The notes under the pieces: generated by a model
What the model saw: the letters and a program-made list of their open reading frames with translations, nothing else
What the model was told of the DNA's origin: nothing
Database searches by the model: none
NCBI RefSeq assembly: GCF_036023875.1
Contig: NZ_CP107931.1
Location: 2,480,001-2,544,000 of the forward strand
Reading direction: 5' to 3'
DNA: 64,000 bases
Source: Mycobacterium sp. NBC_00419
GTDB taxonomy: Bacteria > Actinomycetota > Actinomycetes > Mycobacteriales > Mycobacteriaceae
Part shown: positions 34,109-42,753 of the stretch, piece after piece
Numbering within the stretch: the stretch's first letter is position 1
Layout: every line of letters starts with the position of its first letter
Translations under genes and position numbers: made by a program

Positions 34109-34930
34109 ATGAGTGAGCCTTACGAATCGCTGGCCATCGAGGTCAAGGACAACGTCGCCCAGGTCACGCTGCTCGGACCGGGCAAGGGCAATGCCATGGG
34201 CCCCGCTTTCTGGGCCGAGATGCCGGCCGTCTTCGCCGACCTGGACGCCGACCCCGAGGTCCGCGCGATCGTACTGACCGGCTCGGGCCGCAACTTCAGC
34301 TACGGCCTGGACCTGATGGCCATGGGCGGCATGCTGCCGTCGGCGGGCGGCGATCCGTCGGCCCGCCCGCGCGCCGAGTTCCACAAGAAGCTCAAGGGCA
34401 TGCAGCAGTCGATCACCGCGGTGGCCGACTGCCGCACCCCCACCATCGCCTCGATCCACGGCTGGTGCATCGGCGGCGGTGTGGACCTCATCAGTGCGGT
34501 CGACATCCGCTATGCCAGCGCCGACGCGAAGTTCTCAATACGCGAGGTCAAGCTGTCGATCGTCGCCGACGTAGGCAGCCTGGCGCGGCTGCCCTTCATC
34601 CTCAACGACGGTCACCTGCGCGAGCTGGCCCTGACCGGCAGGGACATCGACGCCGTCCGCGCCGAGAAGATCGGCTTGGTCAACGACGTCTACCCCGACC
34701 CCGAGGCCAGCCTGGCCGCAGCGCACGCCACCGCCGCGGAGATCGCCGCCAACTCACCGCTGGTGGTGCACGGCATCAAGGACGTGCTCGACGAGCAGCG
34801 CACCGCAGATGTCGCCGCCAGCCTGCGCTATGTCGCGGCGTGGAACTCGGCGTTCCTGCCGTCGAAGGACCTCGGTGAGGGCATCAAGGCGATGTTCGAG
34901 AAGCGCAAGCCGGAGTTCACCGGCGAATAG
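34109..34930 (+). CDS. echA21: Enoyl-CoA hydratase/isomerase family protein (EchA21-like)
   Basis: A 273-residue crotonase-fold protein. The oxyanion-hole region (GRNFSYGLDLMAM, then IHGWCIGGGVDLISAVD) is present. The active-site region reads EVKLSIVADVGSLARLP, with an acidic pair spaced as in delta3,5-delta2,4-dienoyl-CoA isomerase, so an isomerase of unsaturated acyl-CoA is as likely as a hydratase. The ATG at 34109 is six bases after TAGCCT (34097-34102), consistent with a leaderless transcript. From memory it corresponds to echA21 (Rv3774), which neighbours Rv3772/Rv3773c-type genes in M. tuberculosis. Confidence 0.88.
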   Translation: MSEPYESLAIEVKDNVAQVTLLGPGKGNAMGPAFWAEMPAVFADLDADPEVRAIVLTGSGRNFSYGLDLMAMGGMLPSAGGDPSARPRAEFHKKLKGMQQSITAVADCRTPTIASIHGWCIGGGVDLISAVDIRYASADAKFSIREVKLSIVADVGSLARLPFILNDGHLRELALTGRDIDAVRAEKIGLVNDVYPDPEASLAAAHATAAEIAANSPLVVHGIKDVLDEQRTADVAASLRYVAAWNSAFLPSKDLGEGIKAMFEKRKPEFTGE

Positions 34931-34935
34931 CGCGC

Positions 34936-35226
34936 CTAGCCGGCCTTGATCGCAGGCACGGCCTTCGACGTTGCCAGGACAGTGGGCTCATCCGTCGGCT
35001 GGGTCGTGGTCGTGGCGCCCATCTCGATCGGATGCACCGCCGGCGAAGAGTAGGGCGGGAACTTGGTCTCGGCACCCGAGTCCGCGCTGACACCGGTCCC
35101 TCCAGCCGGAAGCGAATGGGCGATGCCGAACAGAGCCATCACCGCTAGGGCGGCACTGCCTACGGTCGCTGCCAGCAACCTCTTACGGGAATCCGAGCCT
35201 TCTTGCAGATTCGCATGTGAGTTCAT
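34936..35226 (-). CDS. Small membrane-anchored or secreted protein, hypothetical
   Basis: A 96-residue protein with one N-terminal hydrophobic segment (LLAATVGSAALAVMALFGIA, about residues 17-36) preceded by basic residues, then a Pro/Thr-rich tail of about 55 residues. No family was recognised. ATG 35226 was chosen because AAAGGTG lies about nine bases upstream on the minus strand. It is convergent with the crotonase gene, five bases away. Confidence 0.6.
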   Translation of the reverse strand: MNSHANLQEGSDSRKRLLAATVGSAALAVMALFGIAHSLPAGGTGVSADSGAETKFPPYSSPAVHPIEMGATTTTQPTDEPTVLATSKAVPAIKAG

Positions 35227-35465
35227 CTGGGACAACACCTTTCGAGCGCGTGGAGGGCGGCGTCAACCGGCCCGACCAGTCCTCATCGACTGGCCGAGCA
35301 ACGAATTTGTCGCCTGTAACTCCGTTGTACGCCCGACTTGGCCGCCAAAGCACGGTCCTCAAGGTGACCCACAGAAACTCGGTCGCCGGTGCACAGTAGC
35401 CACGCACCGAACCGCCAGAAAGGCGCCAACCGACTGCCAGGAAGCAGCCCCCACCCATCACAGAG

Positions 35466-35552
35466 CGGTGGCGGAGGGATTTGAACCCCCGGACGGTGTT
35501 AGCCGTCTCTCGCTTTCAAGGCGAGTGCATTAGGCCGCTCTGCCACGCCACC
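35466..35552 (-). tRNA. tRNA-Ser (anticodon TGA)
   Basis: The minus strand folds as an 87-base serine tRNA with a long variable arm. Acceptor arms GGTGGCG/CGCCACC with discriminator G, an anticodon stem CTCGC/GCGAG with loop CTTGAAA (anticodon TGA), a variable arm built on GACGG/CCGTC, and a T-arm containing GGTTCAAAT. No CCA is encoded. The 239 bases between it and the small membrane protein gene hold no other gene that I can support. Confidence 0.95.
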
Positions 35553-35599
35553 GCGAACAAGCGTAGCGGTGTGCGTTTCCGATGCGGGTATCGGCCGAG

Positions 35600-36112
35600 C
35601 TAGACCCGGCCGATTTTCGCCGAAGAGCCGCCGGTTTTCAGCGATGCGCTGATCCTGCGGCAGTTCTCCCCCATCGCCGACATCTGAGGACGCGACAGCG
35701 GCCCGAGGAAGTTCTCCCGTACGCCACGCGCGTAGGTGAGCATCGCTTCCTCGACCACCTCGCGGCCGCGATCGGTGATGCTCGCCAAGACTCCGCGCCC
35801 GTCATCAGGGCTCGCGTCACGACGCACCAACCCGGCCGTCTCCAGACGCCGAATCTGGCGCGTCACCCGACTCGGCAACGACATGAGTTGCTCGGCGAGA
35901 TCCCCCATCCGCGCCGACCCTGTCTCAGAGTTGTCCAAGATCTCCAACAAACGGACATCCACCAGCGTCAGCTTGTGTTTGTCCACCAAGCCACGATTCA
36001 ACGTTCCGTAGAGTCGCAGCGCCGCGTCTAGAAAATTTTGCCAAGCTCGTTGCTCGGCAATATCTAGTCCCGGCATTTCAGATGCAGTCCGCCCCGCAAT
36101 AATCCCTCCCAT
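35600..36112 (-). CDS. MarR family transcriptional regulator
   Basis: A 170-residue MarR-type regulator. Winged helix elements are visible: MGDLAEQLMSLPSRVTRQIRRLETAGLVRR (recognition helix) and DDGRGVLASITDRG (wing). ATG 36112 was kept as the start because TACGAT lies six bases upstream on the minus strand (36119-36124), fitting a leaderless promoter; a later ATG at 36076 is possible. It is divergent from a quinone oxidoreductase gene, and the 81-base gap carries two palindromes, so it probably represses both genes and is released by a quinone or phenolic ligand. Confidence 0.88.
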   Translation of the reverse strand: MGGIIAGRTASEMPGLDIAEQRAWQNFLDAALRLYGTLNRGLVDKHKLTLVDVRLLEILDNSETGSARMGDLAEQLMSLPSRVTRQIRRLETAGLVRRDASPDDGRGVLASITDRGREVVEEAMLTYARGVRENFLGPLSRPQMSAMGENCRRISASLKTGGSSAKIGRV

Positions 36113-36118
36113 AGCGCA

Positions 36119-36124
36119 ATCGTA
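36119..36124 (-). promoter_or_regulatory. -10 hexamer of the marR-type gene
   Basis: TACGAT on the minus strand, six bases before the ATG at 36112. The spacing predicts transcription starting at or next to the start codon. Inferred from the mycobacterial TANNNT consensus. Confidence 0.5.
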
Positions 36125-36141
36125 AGCGACGCTACCGAGTT

Positions 36142-36158
36142 CGAGGCCAAAAGCCTCG
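36142..36158. promoter_or_regulatory. Palindrome 1 in the marR/qor divergent region (candidate operator)
   Basis: Perfect inverted repeat CGAGGC-CAAAA-GCCTCG. It is centred at 36150, 28 bases from the centre of the second palindrome, in the gap between the MarR gene and its divergent neighbour. Confidence 0.5.
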
Positions 36159-36167
36159 CTTCGGGCG

Positions 36168-36188
36168 AAACGTACCGGTAGTACGTTT
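36168..36188. promoter_or_regulatory. Palindrome 2 overlapping the qor -10 region (candidate MarR operator)
   Basis: Perfect inverted repeat AAACGTAC-CGGTA-GTACGTTT with 8-base arms and a 5-base spacer. It contains TACGTT (36182-36187), a -10-like hexamer six bases before the ATG of the quinone oxidoreductase, so a bound MarR dimer would block transcription directly. Confidence 0.62.
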
Positions 36189-36193
36189 AGGGC

Positions 36194-37177
36194 ATGTACG
36201 CCATCGTCGCCGAGTCCTCCGACAACCTGCTCTGGCGGGAAGTACCCGATGTCTCACCGGAACACGGCGAGGTACTGATCAAGGTCAGCTCTGCGGGAGT
36301 CAACCGGGCCGATCTGCTGCAGGCCGCCGGCAACTATCCGCCGCCGCCGGGCGCGAGCCCGATTCTGGGACTCGAGGTCTCCGGCGTCATCGCCGCTGTG
36401 GCTGATGGTGTCTCGGAATGGAGCGTGGGACAAGAGGTTTGCGCTTTGCTGGCAGGCGGTGGTTACGCAGAATATGTGGCGGTGCCCGCCGGTCAGGTGA
36501 TGCCGTTGCCCGCCGGTGTGAGCCTGCACGACGCCGCCGCGCTACCGGAGGTGGCGTGCACCGTGTGGTCGAACGTGGTGACCGCCGCCGCGCTGCAGCC
36601 CGGTGAAGTGTTGCTCGTGCACGGCGGCGCCAGCGGCATCGGCACGCACGCCATCCAGGTCGCGCATGCACTCGGTGCTGTGGTGGCTGCGACCGCGGGT
36701 TCAGCGGAAAAGCTTGAACTCTGTCGCGAATTCGGTGCCGACACCGTGATTTCTTACGGTGCCGAAGATTTCGTCGATCGCATCCGCGAAGCCACCGGCG
36801 GCGCGGGTGCCGACGTGATTCTCGACATCATGGGCGCGGCCTACCTCGACCGGAATCTCAACGCACTGGCGCCGGACGGCCGGCTGGTCATCATCGGCAT
36901 GCAGGGCGGCGTCAAAGCCGAACTCAACATCGGCAAGTTATTGACGAAGCGGCTGCGCGTGATCGGAACTACGCTGCGCGCCCGACCGGTCGAGGGTGCG
37001 CACGGCAAGAGCGCGATCGTCGCGGCGGTGGTGGAATCGGTATGGCCGATGGTCGGCGACGGCCGGGTGCGTCCCGTCATCGGTGGGCGCTACCCGATCA
37101 CCGACGCCGTCCAGGCGCATCGGGCGCTGGCCAGTGGACAGACCTACGGAAAGGTCCTGCTGACCGTCAGCGAATAG
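36194..37177 (+). CDS. NAD(P)H-quinone oxidoreductase, MDR family (Rv3777-type)
   Basis: A 327-residue zinc-independent medium-chain reductase. The GroES-like N-terminal half (VSSAGVNRADLLQAAGNYPPPPG) and the nucleotide-binding motif GGASGIG at residues 144-150 are visible. It resembles the PIG3/QorA branch, which reduces quinones with NADPH. The ATG at 36194 lies six bases after a -10-like hexamer inside a palindrome, so expression is likely set by the divergent MarR protein. It is convergent with the next gene (four bases apart). From memory it corresponds to Rv3777. Confidence 0.9.
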   Translation: MYAIVAESSDNLLWREVPDVSPEHGEVLIKVSSAGVNRADLLQAAGNYPPPPGASPILGLEVSGVIAAVADGVSEWSVGQEVCALLAGGGYAEYVAVPAGQVMPLPAGVSLHDAAALPEVACTVWSNVVTAAALQPGEVLLVHGGASGIGTHAIQVAHALGAVVAATAGSAEKLELCREFGADTVISYGAEDFVDRIREATGGAGADVILDIMGAAYLDRNLNALAPDGRLVIIGMQGGVKAELNIGKLLTKRLRVIGTTLRARPVEGAHGKSAIVAAVVESVWPMVGDGRVRPVIGGRYPITDAVQAHRALASGQTYGKVLLTVSE

Positions 37178-37181
37178 TGGT

Positions 37182-38378
37182 TCAGCCCAGCGAAGCCAGC
37201 GCGCGGACCAGCTGGTCGACTTCACCCAGGGTCGAATAGTGCGCCAGTCCGATGGTGACCGCGCCGCCGATGTCGTTCACGCCGATCAGGTCGAGTACGC
37301 GTGAACTGGCGTTGCAGATGGCCAGGATTCCGTTGTCGGCCAGCCGCTGGACAACCCGTTCGGCGGGCACGCCATTGACCGCGAAGCTCACCACCGGAAT
37401 GTGTGCCTCGGGGTGGCCGATGACCATCACCAGTGGAAGCGACCGCAGCGAGGTCATCAGGTAGTCGAACAGCTGGCTGAGGTAGCCGTTCGCCGATTGC
37501 ATTGATACGCCGAGTCTTTCGCGTCTGGTACCCCGAGCGGACTCGTCGAGCCCGGCCAGGTATTCCACGCTGGCGACCACACCGGCCAACATCCCGTACT
37601 GGTGGCCACCGAGCTCCAGGCGAGCCGGGCCACTGGCATACGGGTTCATCGACACCGAACCGAAGGAGTCGATCAAGGACGGGTTGCGGAACACCAGCGC
37701 GCCGATCGGCGGGCCGCCCCAGGCCGGCGCGTTGAGCGCGACCACGTCGGCCTCGACCTCGTTGATGTCCAGCAGCTGATAGGGCGCAGCCGCCGAATGG
37801 TCCACCACGACCAGTCCGCCGACGTCGTGCACGAGCTTGGTGACGGCGCCGACGTCGGTCATCGTGCCCAACGTCGAGGACGCCGACGTCAGCGCCACCA
37901 GCCGGGTGGGCGGGGTGATCAGGTTCTCCCACTGCCAGGTGGGCAGCTCGCCGGTCTCGATGTCGACCTCGGCCCACTTGACCTTCGCGCCATATCGGTT
38001 GGCCGCACGCAGCCACGGCGCGATATTCGCCTCGTCGTCGAGTCGGCTCAGGACCACTTCATAGCCGATCCCCGCGCGCGACGACGACGCGTCGGCCAGC
38101 GACGTCAGAAGGATCGATCGGTCCGCACCGAGCACCACCCCGCCGGGGTCACCGTTGACGAGGTCGGCAACGGCCTGGCGGGCCGCCTCGAGAACCGCGA
38201 CGCTGCGCCGCGAGGACGGGTGCGGGCTGGCGAGGTTGGTCGCCGAACCGCGAAACGCCGTCGACACGGTCGTGGCAACGGACTCGGGGATCAGCATCCC
38301 CGCCTGGGCATCGAAGCGCATCCATCCGTCGCCCAGCGCTGGGTGCAGACCTCGCACCCGGGCAACGTCATATGGCAT
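37182..38378 (-). CDS. Class V aminotransferase / cysteine desulfurase-like protein lacking the PLP lysine (Rv3778c-type)
   Basis: A 398-residue protein with the class V aminotransferase fold ([45 protein letters not shown]). In true members the PLP lysine follows the strand after the Asp-His pair, for example SGHKIFGP in the desulfurase at 27136. Here the aligned segment is [11 protein letters not shown] (216-226), with no lysine. The asparagine/threonine-rich phosphate-binding part is also altered. The protein may therefore be a non-catalytic relative or use PLP differently. ATG 38378 is preferred over an upstream start three codons earlier. It precedes the arabinogalactan cluster as Rv3778c does in M. 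tuberculosis, from memory. Confidence 0.83.
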   Translation of the reverse strand: MPYDVARVRGLHPALGDGWMRFDAQAGMLIPESVATTVSTAFRGSATNLASPHPSSRRSVAVLEAARQAVADLVNGDPGGVVLGADRSILLTSLADASSSRAGIGYEVVLSRLDDEANIAPWLRAANRYGAKVKWAEVDIETGELPTWQWENLITPPTRLVALTSASSTLGTMTDVGAVTKLVHDVGGLVVVDHSAAAPYQLLDINEVEADVVALNAPAWGGPPIGALVFRNPSLIDSFGSVSMNPYASGPARLELGGHQYGMLAGVVASVEYLAGLDESARGTRRERLGVSMQSANGYLSQLFDYLMTSLRSLPLVMVIGHPEAHIPVVSFAVNGVPAERVVQRLADNGILAICNASSRVLDLIGVNDIGGAVTIGLAHYSTLGEVDQLVRALASLG

Positions 38379-38486
38379 GCAGCCCACCTTAAAGCGTCAG
38401 CGATTTCGCTACCGAGACAGCGATGGCGCCTCCGGCCCCGCCAGCGGCGCTGAAGCCAGGATCACCTCGGCAGCCATACTAGTCCA

Positions 38487-40463
38487 GTGAGCTTCGGGTT
38501 CGGAGTCCTGACCGCGGTCCTGTTGCTGACCCTGCCAGGCGCTGTGGTGGCGATGGCGGGGCGGCTGAGCTGGCCCGTCGCCCTCGCCGTCGGCCCTGCG
38601 CTGACCTACGGCGTTGTGAGCGTGGCCATCATCCCGTTCGGTGCGGTCGGGATTCCGTGGAACGCGCTGACCGCGCTCGCCGCCCTGATCGTTGTGGCAG
38701 CAATCGTCCTGGGTTTGCGGGTTCTGCTCACCCGGTTACGCAATCTGGATAGCGCCAGGCCCGCGGTATCGCCGGGCCCGGCCCTGCTGGCGGGAGCCGG
38801 GGTTGTTCTCGGTGCCCTCGTGATCGGTTTCGCAGCCTGGAAGGGCACGCCCCACTGGCAATCGATCCCCAGCAACTGGGACTCGGTGTGGCACGCCAAC
38901 ACCATCCGCTGGATCCTCGACACCGGCCAGGCCTCCCCGACCCACATGGGTGAGCTACGCAACGTCGAGACTCACGCCGCGCTCTACTACCCGTCGGCCT
39001 TCCACGCCCTCGGCGCGGTGCTGGCCCAACTGACCGGTGCCGCGCCGACCACCGCGTACACCCTGAGCGCGCTGGCGGCGGCGTGCTGGCTCTTTCCGCT
39101 CAGCGCGGCGCTGCTGACCTGGCAGGTGCTGCGGCCCCGTATGTCGCAATGGCGCACCGCGGGGGCTGCGGCCACCGCGGCTGCGCTCTCGGCGTCGTTC
39201 ACCTCGGTGCCCTACGTCGAATTCGACACCGCCTCGATGCCGAACATGGCGGCCTACGGCCTCGCGGTGCCGGCGTTTGTCCTGATCACCTCGTCGCTGC
39301 GACACCCGGAGCGCGTCCCGTTGGCGGTGCTGGCCCTGGTCGGGGTGTTCTCGGTGCACATCACCGGCGGCGTGGTGGTGGTCACGTTCGTGGCGGCGTG
39401 GTGGCTGCTCGACGCGCTGTGGCACCCCCTGCTGGGCAGGTTCCGCGACTTCGTGACGCTGGTTACCATCGCGGCGACGACGCTCGCCGTGCTGCTGCCC
39501 CAGTTCCTGGGCGTGCTGCAACAAGCCGAGATCATCACCGGGCACGCCTTCCTCACCCACGAGGGCCGCAAGAAGGCGCTCTTCGACGCGATCGTCCAGC
39601 ACACCCGGCACCTCAACGACTTCCCGATCCAGAACATCCTCATCGGACTGGCCGCCGCGGGATTCGTCCTGCTGCTGGTCAGGCGGGTCTGGTGGCCGGC
39701 GGCGGTGTGGGCGCTGCTGGTGGTGTCGATCGTGCATTCCTCGGCCCCGTTCGGCGGACCCATCGGGGTGATCACCGGTAAGTACAGCGACCTGTTCTAC
39801 AGCGACCCGCGCCGGCTCTCGGCGGTGGTGACATTGCTGCTCGCGCCGATGGCGGGCGTCGCGCTGTGGTCGCTGGCGGTGCTGGTGATGGCGGGGGCGC
39901 GGCGGCTGGCCCGGCGGCGGGGCGCGTCCGACCCGGACCGCGGCGTGTGGATAGGTGCGACGGCGTCCCTGCTGATCGCGGTGGTCGTCGCGTTGAGCTG
40001 GCATTACTTCCCGCGGCACCGGTATCTGATGGGCGAGAAGTACGACCAGGTGATGGTCGACAACAAGGACCTCGCGGCGATGGCGTACCTGGCCAGCCTG
40101 CCCGGTGCGCGGGACACGTTGATCGGCAACGCCAATACGGACGGCACCGCCTGGATGTACGCGGTCGCGGGCCTGCACCCACTGTGGACGCACTACGACT
40201 ACCCGGTGCAGCAGGGTCCCGGGTACCACCGATTCGTCTTTTGGGCGTACGCCGATGACGCCGATCACGATCCCCGCATCGCCGAGGCGGTCAAGGCACT
40301 GAACATCCGCTACGTCCTGACCGGCAGCCGGATAGTTCGCGGGTTCGTGATGCCCGACGGTCTAGTGTCACTAGACAAGTCCGCGTCGTGGGCGAAGATC
40401 TACGACAACGGTGAGGCCCGCATCTACGAGTGGCGCGGGTCGACGCCGGCGGACAGCCGATGA
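38487..40463 (+). CDS. Large GT-C-like conserved membrane protein (Rv3779-type, DUF6541-like)
   Basis: A 658-residue polytopic protein with about 13 hydrophobic segments and a hydrophilic C-terminal extracytoplasmic domain. A loop after the fourth helix contains SNWDSVWHANTIRWILDTG, similar to the acidic first loop of GT-C glycosyltransferases. The position corresponds to Rv3779, reported as a membrane protein involved in polyprenyl-phosphomannose metabolism and mannoside synthesis; this is from memory and I would not assign the reaction from sequence. The start is GTG 38487. It stands 28 bases before the PafE gene, on the same strand as the galactan export genes. Confidence 0.83.
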   Translation: MSFGFGVLTAVLLLTLPGAVVAMAGRLSWPVALAVGPALTYGVVSVAIIPFGAVGIPWNALTALAALIVVAAIVLGLRVLLTRLRNLDSARPAVSPGPALLAGAGVVLGALVIGFAAWKGTPHWQSIPSNWDSVWHANTIRWILDTGQASPTHMGELRNVETHAALYYPSAFHALGAVLAQLTGAAPTTAYTLSALAAACWLFPLSAALLTWQVLRPRMSQWRTAGAAATAAALSASFTSVPYVEFDTASMPNMAAYGLAVPAFVLITSSLRHPERVPLAVLALVGVFSVHITGGVVVVTFVAAWWLLDALWHPLLGRFRDFVTLVTIAATTLAVLLPQFLGVLQQAEIITGHAFLTHEGRKKALFDAIVQHTRHLNDFPIQNILIGLAAAGFVLLLVRRVWWPAAVWALLVVSIVHSSAPFGGPIGVITGKYSDLFYSDPRRLSAVVTLLLAPMAGVALWSLAVLVMAGARRLARRRGASDPDRGVWIGATASLLIAVVVALSWHYFPRHRYLMGEKYDQVMVDNKDLAAMAYLASLPGARDTLIGNANTDGTAWMYAVAGLHPLWTHYDYPVQQGPGYHRFVFWAYADDADHDPRIAEAVKALNIRYVLTGSRIVRGFVMPDGLVSLDKSASWAKIYDNGEARIYEWRGSTPADSR

Positions 40464-40491
40464 AACTACGGGGCAAGGGAATGCTCAGCGC

Positions 40492-41004
40492 ATGACAGCC
40501 AATACCGACGACGACAACATCGAAATCATCAGCGGCCCGGATGCACTGCCGGGCGGCGGCGACGACGAGCGTTCGATCACCGAACTGGTGGAACAGCCGG
40601 CCAAGGTGATGCGGATCGGCACGATGATCAAGCAACTGCTCGAGGAGGTCCGGGCGGCTCCGCTTGACGACGCGAGCCGCACCCGGCTGCGCGAGATCCA
40701 CGCCACCTCCATCCGGGAGCTCGAGGATGGCCTGGCTCCGGAGCTTCGCGAGGAGTTGGAGCGCCTGGCGCTGCCGTTCTCCGAAGAGACCGTGCCCTCA
40801 GATGCCGAACTGCGCATCGCACAGGCACAGCTGGTCGGCTGGCTCGAGGGGCTTTTCCACGGAATTCAGACCGCGCTGTTCGCTCAGCAGATGGCCGCCC
40901 GCGCCCAACTGGAGCACATGCGCCAGGGCGCCTTGCCGCCCGGCATCGGACAGCCGGGAGTACCCGGCGGCCCCGGCGGTCATGGGACCGGGCAGTACCT
41001 GTAG
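40492..41004 (+). CDS. bpa: Bacterial proteasome activator (Bpa/PafE, Rv3780-type)
   Basis: A 170-residue helical protein. After an acidic disordered N-terminus comes the helical bundle (ITELVEQPAKVMRIGTMIKQLLEEV to QLVGWLEGLFHGIQTALFAQQ), then a Gly/Pro-rich linker and the terminal GQYL. That GQYL tail is the motif that docks into the 20S proteasome and opens its gate, independent of ATP. Known Bpa/PafE proteins form dodecameric rings that help degrade unfolded proteins such as HspR. ATG 40492 follows a GGCAAGGGA stretch. It lies between the Rv3779-type gene and wzt, the same order as in M. tuberculosis. Confidence 0.92.
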   Translation: MTANTDDDNIEIISGPDALPGGGDDERSITELVEQPAKVMRIGTMIKQLLEEVRAAPLDDASRTRLREIHATSIRELEDGLAPELREELERLALPFSEETVPSDAELRIAQAQLVGWLEGLFHGIQTALFAQQMAARAQLEHMRQGALPPGIGQPGVPGGPGGHGTGQYL

Positions 41005-41008
41005 CGCA

Positions 41009-41851
41009 GTGTCCGCAGCCGATCCCTACATCGAGACCCGCGAGGCCTGGGTCGAGTTCCCGATCTTCGACGCCAAGACGAGATCGCTGAAGAAGGCGTT
41101 CCTCGGCAAGGCCGGCGGCGCGATCGGGCGTAACAACGAGAACGTCGTCGTCATCGAGGCGTTGCGCGACATCACGCTGTCGCTGAAGATGGGCGACCGG
41201 GTCGGGCTGGTCGGCCACAACGGGGCCGGCAAGTCCACCCTGTTGCGGCTGCTGTCCGGGATCTACGAGCCGACGCGGGGTTCGGCGACCGTACGTGGCC
41301 GTGTCGCACCGGTTTTCGACCTCGGCGTCGGGATGGACCCGGAGATCTCCGGCTACGAGAACATCATCATCCGGGGACTGTTCCTCGGCCAGACCCGCAA
41401 GCAGATGGCCGCCAAGGTCGACGAGATCGCCGAGTTCACCGAACTGGGCGAGTACCTGTCGATGCCGCTGCGGACCTACTCGACGGGTATGCGGGTTCGG
41501 CTGGCGATGGGCGTGGTCACCAGTATCGACCCGGAGATCCTGTTGCTCGACGAAGGCATCGGCGCTGTGGACGCCGACTTCCTGAAGAAGGCCCAGTCGC
41601 GGTTGCAGAGTTTGGTCGAGCGCTCCGGAATCCTGGTCTTCGCAAGCCATTCCAACGAATTCCTGGCGCGGCTGTGCAAGACCGCGATGTGGATCGACCA
41701 TGGCACGATCAGGATGAGCGGTGAGATCGAGGACGTGGTGCGCGCCTACGAGGGCGAGGATGCCGCCCGGCACGTGCGCGAGGTGCTCGAGGAACACCGA
41801 GGCGACTGGTCGCCGACAGAAGAATCGAGCGGCGATTGGGCCACTCAGTGA
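41009..41851 (+). CDS. wzt: ABC transporter ATP-binding protein for galactan export (Wzt-like, Rv3781-type)
   Basis: A 280-residue ATPase of the O-antigen exporter (Wzt) class. Walker A GHNGAGKST at residues 69-77, signature-like YSTGMRVRLAMGV, and Walker B ILLLDEGIGAVD are present. With the permease at 42750 it is expected to export lipid-linked galactan across the membrane for arabinogalactan assembly. The GTG at 41009 is four bases after the PafE stop and gives the family length. Its stop overlaps the GTG of glfT1 (GTGA). Confidence 0.92.
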   Translation: MSAADPYIETREAWVEFPIFDAKTRSLKKAFLGKAGGAIGRNNENVVVIEALRDITLSLKMGDRVGLVGHNGAGKSTLLRLLSGIYEPTRGSATVRGRVAPVFDLGVGMDPEISGYENIIIRGLFLGQTRKQMAAKVDEIAEFTELGEYLSMPLRTYSTGMRVRLAMGVVTSIDPEILLLDEGIGAVDADFLKKAQSRLQSLVERSGILVFASHSNEFLARLCKTAMWIDHGTIRMSGEIEDVVRAYEGEDAARHVREVLEEHRGDWSPTEESSGDWATQ

Positions 41852-42753
41852 CCGATCTGGTGTGCGCGGTCGTCGTCACCCACCGCCGCCCCGACGATCT
41901 CGCCAAGTCGCTCGATGTGCTGTCCACCCAGAGCCGGATGGTGGACCACCTCATCGTGGTCGACAACGATGACGACGAACAGGTCCGGGACCTGGTGGTG
42001 GGCCAGCCGGTGCCCACGACCTACCTCGGTTCACGCCGAAACCTCGGCGGTGCAGGCGGATTCGCGCTGGGTATGTTGCACGCGCTGACTCTGGGCGCGG
42101 ACTGGGTCTGGCTGGCTGACGACGACGGCCGCCCCAAGGACAGCGACGTACTGGCCACGCTGCTGGCCTGCGCGGCGAAGCACGGCCTGGCCGAGGTATC
42201 ACCCATGGTGTGCGACCTCGACCACCCCGACCGACTGGCGTTCCCGCTGCGGCGCGGCCTGGTGTGGCGACGGCGCGTCGAGGAACTGCGAACCGACGGC
42301 GAAGGCCAGGACCTGCTGCCGGGAATCGCGTCGCTGTTCAACGGTGCACTATTCCGCGCGGAAACCCTTACCGCCGTTGGCGTTCCGGACTTGCGTCTGT
42401 TCGTCCGGGGCGACGAGGTCGAGCTGCACCGCCGGCTGGTACGCAGCGGGCTCCCGTTCGGCACCTGCCTGGACGCGGTGTACCTGCACCCGTACGGCAC
42501 CGACGAGTTCAAGCCGATCCTCGGCGGGCGGATGCACACGCAGTACCCCGACGATCCGACCAAACGCTTCTTCACCTACCGGAACCGCGGTTATCTGCTG
42601 GCGCAGCCGGGTCTGCGCAAGCTGCTACCCCAGGAGTGGCTGCGCTTCGGCTGGTACTTCCTGGTGACCCGCCGCGATCCGGCCGGACTACGCGAGTGGA
42701 TTCGATTGCGGCGCATGGGCCGCAAGGAGAGGTTCGGGAGGCCTTCAGCGTGA
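41848..42753 (+). CDS. glfT1: Galactofuranosyltransferase GlfT1 (Rv3782-type)
   Basis: A 301-residue GT2 glycosyltransferase (AVVVTHRRPDDLAKSLDVL, then SRRNLGGAGGFALGM and the metal-binding Asp91-Asp93 in WLADDDGRP). GlfT1 adds the first galactofuranose residues to the rhamnose linker of lipid-linked arabinogalactan precursors in the cytosol. GTG 41848 is preferred to an ATG four codons upstream because it overlaps the wzt stop by four bases. Its stop overlaps the GTG of wzm in the same way. Confidence 0.92.
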   Translation: MTDLVCAVVVTHRRPDDLAKSLDVLSTQSRMVDHLIVVDNDDDEQVRDLVVGQPVPTTYLGSRRNLGGAGGFALGMLHALTLGADWVWLADDDGRPKDSDVLATLLACAAKHGLAEVSPMVCDLDHPDRLAFPLRRGLVWRRRVEELRTDGEGQDLLPGIASLFNGALFRAETLTAVGVPDLRLFVRGDEVELHRRLVRSGLPFGTCLDAVYLHPYGTDEFKPILGGRMHTQYPDDPTKRFFTYRNRGYLLAQPGLRKLLPQEWLRFGWYFLVTRRDPAGLREWIRLRRMGRKERFGRPSA

